Of a DNA stretch of 64,000 bases, positions 57,169 to 64,000 are shown piece after piece. Source of the DNA: Lichenostomus cassidix. Lineage: Eukaryota; Chordata; Aves; Passeriformes; Meliphagidae. The position numbers were made by a program, and so were the translations under genes. Within the stretch, counting starts at the first letter, position 1; the number at the start of each line of letters is the position of its first letter. The notes under the pieces are model-generated. The model had not been told where the DNA came from, searched no databases, and was given only the letters and a program-made list of their open reading frames with translations. The stretch is taken from the NCBI GenBank assembly GCA_008360975.2, contig CM039196.1:9590263-9654262 (forward strand). Reading direction: 5' to 3'.

Positions 57169-60100
57169 ACTTTCTGCTTATATCAATGTGCTTTTTGATC
57201 ATATTTGTATGTTTGGAAAACAGACTGATTGAACTTGGTTTGACTTCTGTGTGTATCTGCCAAAGTAACCTGATACTCTTGTAGAGCTTTGGGTCTATTA
57301 CACACCCAAATAGCTTTTTGTAGTTCTTGAGGTGAGCAAGTGTAGAGCTGAAGTCTTCCTATCCCTCTCCTTTCTAAATTTAGAAAAAGTTAAACTCTGA
57401 GTGTCACAGTTTGAAAATAATCAAAAATAAGGCTAGTTCAGTATGTCCAATTTTATGAGCTTATTTTGATGTTCCCAATTTGAGAGAGAAGGTTGGTTTT
57501 GGTTCTGTTTGTTTTTCCTTTAGTGAAAACATAATTTAATTGCATGTGTAGACAGTGTTATGGAACACATTGTTGGAGGTGCTACATTAATTGTTTGGCA
57601 GTAACTTGCAGAGTAAATATGAAGCTCTTAATTGTGAGGCAGAGATGAGGTATTTGCTCACCATTGTCTTCTAGGTCCAGATGGAGCAGCATTGAGGACT
57701 GGTACAAATATTTTAACTCCAAATTACAGAAACTCCCACCTTTTACCAGATTTTGTAGGGTCCTTTGAGATCTGCTGGCTGAATGTAGGAACTTGTGGTG
57801 TCACAGCTGTGTTAACAGTGTTGAGTAATGAGAGAAATTGCTTGTCAGCTTTTCTGCTGCAGTTGCTTCTAACCCTGCCCTGACAGTCTTCCTGTAAGAG
57901 CAGCACCCCCTCTCAGCCCAGGTGGAGAGCTGTGGCCGAGCTGAGGCTGGCAGCAGCAGCCTTTGGGTTAGACATCTCCTGGGTAACTCAGATGGGACTT
58001 AGGGAATGGGGGATTCTTGTGTGGAAGAGGCTGGGAGTTGTTCTTCAAGGGAAATGTGGTTTACTGTAAACTGAAAGTGGGGAGCATCCTCCTGTTTTAT
58101 ATGATTACAGTAATTCTAATGAACTGTTCTGTTAAGTATAAAAAGACAGAGATCAAAACATAGATGGGAGCTTAGGGTGAAGATTTTGGGGAAGTTTGTT
58201 TCTTTTTTCTGTAATTAGAGTAAGTGCCATAAAATGAAACCCAGCAATGAGCAGCCTTCTTTGTAATGCAGAGCTGTGCAACCAAGTGATTGAAAACTCC
58301 AGGTTGCATATATGACTAGGATACAAATTGGTAGCTTTATAACCCAGAGAGGTCTTAGCCATCAGAATTGCAGAAAACTTTCCTATGCCACGGATAGCCA
58401 CTAACATTTCCAAGCAGCCCTTCCTCAAAGCACGATGTTATTTGGATCATGATGAGGCTGTCTAGCATAAAACTGTAGACAGCTTGCACAGTGGTACTTT
58501 GTAGACTTAAATTACAGTAACCACACCCTTGATTTGCCTTTTTTCCTGATGTAAAAAGGGCTATTTTTTGAAAAGTCATACAGTTGAAAGTGGTAATTTA
58601 GATAGAAGAGCTGTTTCAGCAAGTCTTTGGGGCAGGCTAAATATTGGACTGACCTTTGCAGAGTTCACTGGTCTGTTGGAATCTGAAAATTTACATGAAG
58701 AAATATATTTGTGGCTCCAGTGAGAGAGGATTGTGTGTAACAGATCTTGATTTGACCTCCTCTCTTCTGTCTCCTTCCAGTCCTCCTTTTGATTATTTGT
58801 GGAAGGTGAAAACAGTTTTCTGGGTGAGGAAAGTCTTCCTGTATGGTTAGTTCTTGTGGCTTCTTGCTTTGTCAGATGTCTCAGATATGTATTTATGTGC
58901 ATTGTCATAGTTATATATTTACATCTTGTTCCGATATTTGCTGATTTTAATTCTCCCACAAAAACATTGTATTCATACTTTGGTTTGGCAGTTTTTGTTG
59001 TACTACAGTGAAACTTGAATCTCCCCTGTGCAGTAAACTGGAGTCTTTTATAAAGTGATAAACTATGAAGACAGTTAAAGACAATACAGTTTCTTTAGTT
59101 CAGCAAACAGCTTTTATATATTTTTCTCATTCTCAATTACTTTTTTACCAAACTGATAGTTTGGCCCTTGCAAATGTGATATGGCTGCTTGTTGTACCTC
59201 AGTGAATACCCCATTTGTTATTGATGCTGGGGTTTATTGACAGTGTTGTCAGTGGATGGCCTGTGCCTCCAGGTGTTGTACTGTGGTGGGGCTGTGCTGT
59301 TGGAGCAAAGGTGTCTGCAGTTTACTAGTGAAAAACAAATCTGTAAGGACTGAAATTGCACAGTTGTGGTGATCATTGTATAGATGTTCTTTTCACATTT
59401 TCAAAAAGTTGTGATACAATTTCCAAATCTTGCTCCTGCAGAGGATTCCTTGGCTGGTGGTAACATGTATTTGGCAATAAAAGCATGTCCTGCTTTTCAT
59501 GACTGCTTGGGGTTTTTTTATCTTTGAGAAAGAAAGAAAGCAAAAGGAAGGAGGGAAAGGTTCCCTGATCATTTTAATTTGTCTGGTTTAGAGCAAAACT
59601 CCCAACCCAACCTAAATCACCCAACCAACGTTCCTCAATAACATAAGGAACCTCTAAATTTTTTTGTGTGTGTTTGTATTTAGGTAAGAGATGAAAATTA
59701 TCTATCCAGGCTCCCATTCAGTGTAAAATAAAAAAAACAATGTTTTCTGTGACAGCAATGTCAAAGGCAATCAGCGTGGTTTTTTAGATGTTTATTTTGG
59801 TTCAAGCTGTTTCATACTCAGGTGTGTGTGTCCTGTACAATTTATTTGAAGATGTAGTGGTTAATTTTTCTCCCATTAACCACTGATTGTAAATTTTGCT
59901 CACAAATATCCTGTTTACTGTGGTTACACCAGAGTGGTGGCGACATTGGGAACTGAAAATATATTTGAGGTACACAGACAGTATCCTGTGTTGATTTGGA
60001 ATAATCTCCTTTGAATGAGTAAAGTATTGTGCTTCATGCAGGGACTGGAAGTTGTGCTCCCATTCCTGCGAGGAAACGAGTGCTCCAAGCTGGACATGAA

Positions 60101-60418
60101 ATCTGGAAATCTTCCAGTAGCTGTAATTCCTAAACACTGTGAAACATGACATTCTTTGTTCTGTTGGCAAACAGTGGGGTGAACCAAAGGAGTAGCTCAG
60201 AAAATGTTTTTAACAGAAAATAATTTTTTTCCCAAGACTGTGTCTCCCGATGCTTTACTGGATACTTCAATTTCCTCTCAAAGTGAGCTCAGAGGAGTGT
60301 TTGCTCTTAGCAATTTAGTTGGGAGCTTAGAGTTTGGTTTTGTGGGGAGAATTTTAAGAAAGGAGCTTTCTGGAAAGGGTAGAAGAGGGAATTGGGATTT
60401 TAAATTGTATGTGTAGAA

Positions 60419-60446
<28 letters not shown>
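60419..60446. repeat. (AT)14 microsatellite
   Basis: Fourteen perfect AT units lie in SPPL3 intron 1. They are likely to be length-polymorphic. Confidence 0.95.
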
Positions 60447-60449
<3 letters not shown>

Positions 60450-63400
60450 GTATTTAATAGTGTGAAATCTTTTTTTGAGACCTCTGCCTGCTAAACAGCA
60501 GAATTGTTCTCTGGTTACAGTTTGAAATGTCTGCCTGAGCCCTAACAGAGTCTGTGTAGGCAAGTCTGGTTTTAGTGGGACATTTCATACTACTCTTTTA
60601 TCTTTTTTCTTTTCTTTGTTTTGTTTCACTTTAGACTTGTTTTAAGTTTATTTTCTGACATAACCCATGTTTCCATAAATTACTCATACTTAGCAGACCT
60701 TATCTGCATGTGACAATGAGATGAAATTGTAAACTTACTTTAGACAACAAGTTATTCCTTTAACGTAAGTGAAGCCGTAGCAATTTGCTTGCTTTTCCTA
60801 TGAATCACACTAAAGACTGGCGTAGTGTTGAGATATGTTTACAGCTGTGGGTACCATGACTTCACACTTAAAATTATACCTTTAACTGTTACACTCAGAT
60901 TTAACTTTGGTTTGGCAGCAAGCCTAATGGAGGCCCTTAAGTATGTATATGTCTTATACACGTAAGGCAGTTGAAAGAGGCTTTTTAGTCATACCCTTGA
61001 CCTGGAGTCCAGTAAAGGAAGAAAGTACTATTGGTTTTACCTATGGAGTGAGTCCACCCCAGCCAAAATGAGTATTTGTGCAATTAACTGTAATTGATCT
61101 TCATGTCCATGGCAGTGCTGCTCTTTCATGTGCCCTGAGACTGTGCTCTGGAGTCCTTGAGTTTGATTTGTGCATCTTAATAAATAATTCTACAGTGGTG
61201 CTCACAAATGCCAGGTACTGTAGCATCCGAAATGAATTGATCTTAGCAATAAATTGCCCTGATCACTGAGTTACCTCACACTCTTTTTAAAGAATAAAAT
61301 AGTAGAATGTTTTAAAAGCTTACAAAGCAGGTTGATTCAGGAAAATGTTTTCTTCATGAGTGGCACATTCTTGCATGATCCAAAAAAACCACAGGCGTGG
61401 GGTCAGTGCAGCAGTGTGAAGGTGAATGATGTTTTCTGCATGGAGTTGACAGTTCCAAAAACCTGGGGTGGGGCAGGGGAAGTGCAGAAATACTCTTCAA
61501 CTTGCCTTGAGTTTGCCAACTACTATTTCTTGACTTTCTGTTTTTCTATTGCTAAAACAATCACTGATGGAATAAACACACTAAAAAAGCTTTGAACTAC
61601 ATGAAACCCTTGGAGAGAGGGAAGTGGAAACTTTCTCCTCCTTGATTTTGACATTGAACACCAGATTTCTGGCAGAAGTTGATTGTTCAGATTTGGTTTG
61701 GTGGGGTTTTTCTGTTTTGTTGGGATTTTTTCTGTTTCCCTTTGAAAGAGTTGATTATCAGCTGAGACAGGACCCTCAAACTGAATATGTGCACTCAGCA
61801 AGTTCTGAAAATGAGTGATGAGTAATAGGGCAGGGAGGGAGATGCTCCATTTCACCCTTCCAGTGCTGGTACCTACCTACAAGGAATTTTCTTTCTAAGA
61901 GAATTGGAATGCATGTTTTGTTGGGCATGGACTGTTTTCACTTAACTTGTGAGGAGACAGTGGACGTTTGATTATAAGGGTGGTATTTGAAATGCAGATG
62001 AAGAGTACCATATTGATTGGGTAAACAGTCATGGCTTTTAATGTGGGCTGAAGAGTATTTAAAGTTTTGTGTGGTCACTTCTCAAGCAGCCACATCTTTC
62101 AGAAACTGAAATATGCAAGTGGATTAATGTATGGATTTATTTTACTCCAGATGTGGCTTACATGACAAGCTCCCCATGAGTTTTGAAGGACATTTTGTGT
62201 GGGAGAAAAATGGTGGACTATAATTGTAGTCAAAACTTTTATTACATGTCAATAAAGTCCTCTAATTTCACTTGTTAGTATTTTAAACAACAGATGAGGT
62301 AAACATCTGTCATGGCTAATTTTCTTTCCATAGAGTAGGATCAGTGAATTAAATGATCTCCTTACATTCCCAGTGTGAATTTGTCATTCTGTGATGTCTG
62401 CAAGTTGTAGATTTAGTCCCATCAAACACAGCAAAAGCTCTTCTATTTTAGTACATCCTTACTCTAGCCTATCTAGTATGCTCACCATCCTTTTATAGTC
62501 TTGTTTTATAGATCTTGTGAACTCTTGGATGTTTTGATTACTGATAAAGAAAAATACGTGATGAAATGCAATCTTTCTTCATGTGAGCTTTAGTGAATAT
62601 AGTTCATCTGCTGCACTTTCCAAGTTGATGTGATCTATTTGTTGGTCTGTTGTTTGCATTCTTGTATAGGTACAGTAAATATGCAGGGAAAGTTTGTCTT
62701 GCTGCTGTTACAGCAGCTTTTGTATGAGAATGATTCATGTCCAAGGCCTTTAGTATGCATTGCTATGGAAACTTCAGGGCACAGGCTTCTCATTCCCCCC
62801 TTGGCAGAATCCTTCACAATAATTTCTCGTGTACCTGGAAGTCAGGGGAGTGATATTTCCTACTGAAACATCGATGGGCTCAATTTTTATGATCATATGT
62901 TTAGTAGGCTTCTTGTGCAAACAGAAAGAGGTATTTACTCCAACTACATAAAACTTCCCTGATGTCTTGAGCAATAATTTTGGGATACTTAAGCCAGTGC
63001 TACCACTGAAGAGTATTTCCTCTTTGATTTTATGTCCAGAGATGCGCCAGATCAGGAGTCTGAATCACTTGAGAAACTTTCCCATTCATTCTCCAATGTA
63101 GTACTATTATTGTTGTTGTGGCAACTTCCCTTAGCTGGTTACCATCTTCCCTAGCTGGGAATGAAGTGGGTCTCTGTTCCCTTGGGAATACAGAAGTTAT
63201 TCATTTTTTCCCAGAAGAGGGGAGAGTGCTGCTTGGAACGCCAGCTGTAAGTGGTGTGGTGCATTTTGCATGGTTACTGTTTGGAAATGGTGGTGTGTCA
63301 CAACGGCTGGGCATCCCTGGAATTGTTCTGTAGGTAAAGGTCCATGGGGCAGTCTGTGCCAGGCTGGAGAGCTCGCTGCTTGGATTGTTGTCTGGACAAT

Positions 63401-64000
63401 GCTTTCACTGTGTGGCTGTGGGGCGGACACACAGAATATGTTATGGAACAGAGCTTGCTGTGTCTTTGTCTTGGCATGCCTTAGCAGGCTCTGGGTTGTG
63501 CGCACTTGCCCATGAAGCTGCCAGAAATAGATGCCTAATGCAGAGAATTTATGAAAATTGATCTCAGCCATGTAAAGATGCAGCTTCAGAGCAAGATCTC
63601 AAGTTGTAAAGGAAGTGATTGGGAAGTCACCTCTCAGTAACTGGCTGGAAAAAGGGTCTTAAAGCACCCTTAAATAAGGTAGGGAAATTAGATGTTAAAA
63701 AGATGTGAGGTTTTATTACAATGAGATTCACTTCTGGGTTGTAAAATTATTCTTCAAGTTTGCTTGTGGGTTACTAGTGTTGGAAACTTTGGATGGAATC
63801 TGGACATGCCCGAGCTGCTCGTTTGATTCAGCCTGTCACACTCCGTATGTTTTGCCTTGTTCTTTTTCCAGCTGCCTCAGGAAGAAGGAAAGCATGACTG
63901 TACCTCCCTGGCCCTGTTTGCTGGAATATCAGTGAATATTTATTTCCCCTGACCATAATCATTGTAGCAACACTGAGCTTTTAGGTTGTCCTGCTACACT

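Larger units (their letters stand above)
35893..64000 (+). other. SPPL3: SPPL3 intron 1 (partial, 28 kb)
   Basis: After the CpG island ends (about 36,280) the sequence is AT-rich with no recognisable coding exon on either strand. I recognised no transposon. Simple repeats are (AAT)7, (AT)14 and poly(T) tracts. That the intron continues to the edge is inferred from the absence of exon 2 and the very long first intron of human SPPL3. Confidence 0.7.

Noticed and set aside
35893..64000. SPPL3 exon 2 within the window
   Set aside because: I looked for a region encoding AYSLVDSSQVS after an acceptor and found none. Short exons are easy to miss by eye, so an alignment would settle it.
1..64000. 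tRNA or rRNA genes, CRISPR arrays, intact retroelements, viral genes
   Set aside because: I saw no tRNA A/B box pairs, rRNA blocks, regularly spaced repeats, LTR pairs or reverse-transcriptase frames.

Overview
The window is vertebrate nuclear DNA, most likely from a bird. The evidence is split genes with GT-AG introns, CpG-island promoters, one CR1-type LINE fragment, very few other transposons, and a gene order in which human 12q24.31 neighbours sit beside a human 22q12 gene. I cannot name the species. Four protein-coding genes are recognisable, two of them only in part.

Layout: (1) 1-7,540, minus strand: the 5' part of RNF185, a membrane RING E3 ligase. Its first coding exon is at 1722-1951, and its CpG-island promoter with two possible noncoding first exons is at about 6,950-7,680. 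The remaining exons lie beyond the left edge. (2) 8,680-about 12,300, plus strand: the complete six-exon gene CUSTOS (C12orf43), head-to-head with RNF185. Its promoter has two tandem ZNF143-type sites. (3) 14,321-about 28,190, minus strand: the complete ten-exon gene HNF1A, tail-to-tail with CUSTOS. Joining the exons gives a 634-residue open frame, and seven internal or terminal exons keep the lengths I recall for human. Its proximal promoter (HNF4 site, AT-rich block, forkhead site) lies at about 28,107-28,189. (4) 28,200-34,850: an intergenic region with one candidate plus-strand terminal exon. (5) 34,860-36,280: a large CpG island holding the SPPL3 promoter and its short first coding exon (35,870-35,892, plus strand). 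(6) 35,893-64,000: SPPL3 intron 1, about 28 kb, running off the right edge, with only simple repeats recognised.

The order CUSTOS-HNF1A-SPPL3 is the human 12q24.31 order, but RNF185 occupies the place where I recall OASL in human. There is no operon-like functional coupling. The genes share a locus with divergent (RNF185/CUSTOS and HNF1A/SPPL3) and convergent (CUSTOS/HNF1A) arrangements. HNF1A is a liver, gut and kidney transcription factor, while the other three have CpG-island promoters of housekeeping type.

I found no previously undescribed system such as a novel cluster, defence island or new mobile element. The most notable oddities are these: CUSTOS exon 3 seems to have a GG rather than AG acceptor, exactly at the conserved exon boundary. 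CUSTOS intron 4 stays open in frame to a combined stop and poly(A) signal. There are upstream ORFs in the HNF1A and SPPL3 leaders. The same CCGAG/CTCGG pentamer is tandemly repeated at two separate promoters.
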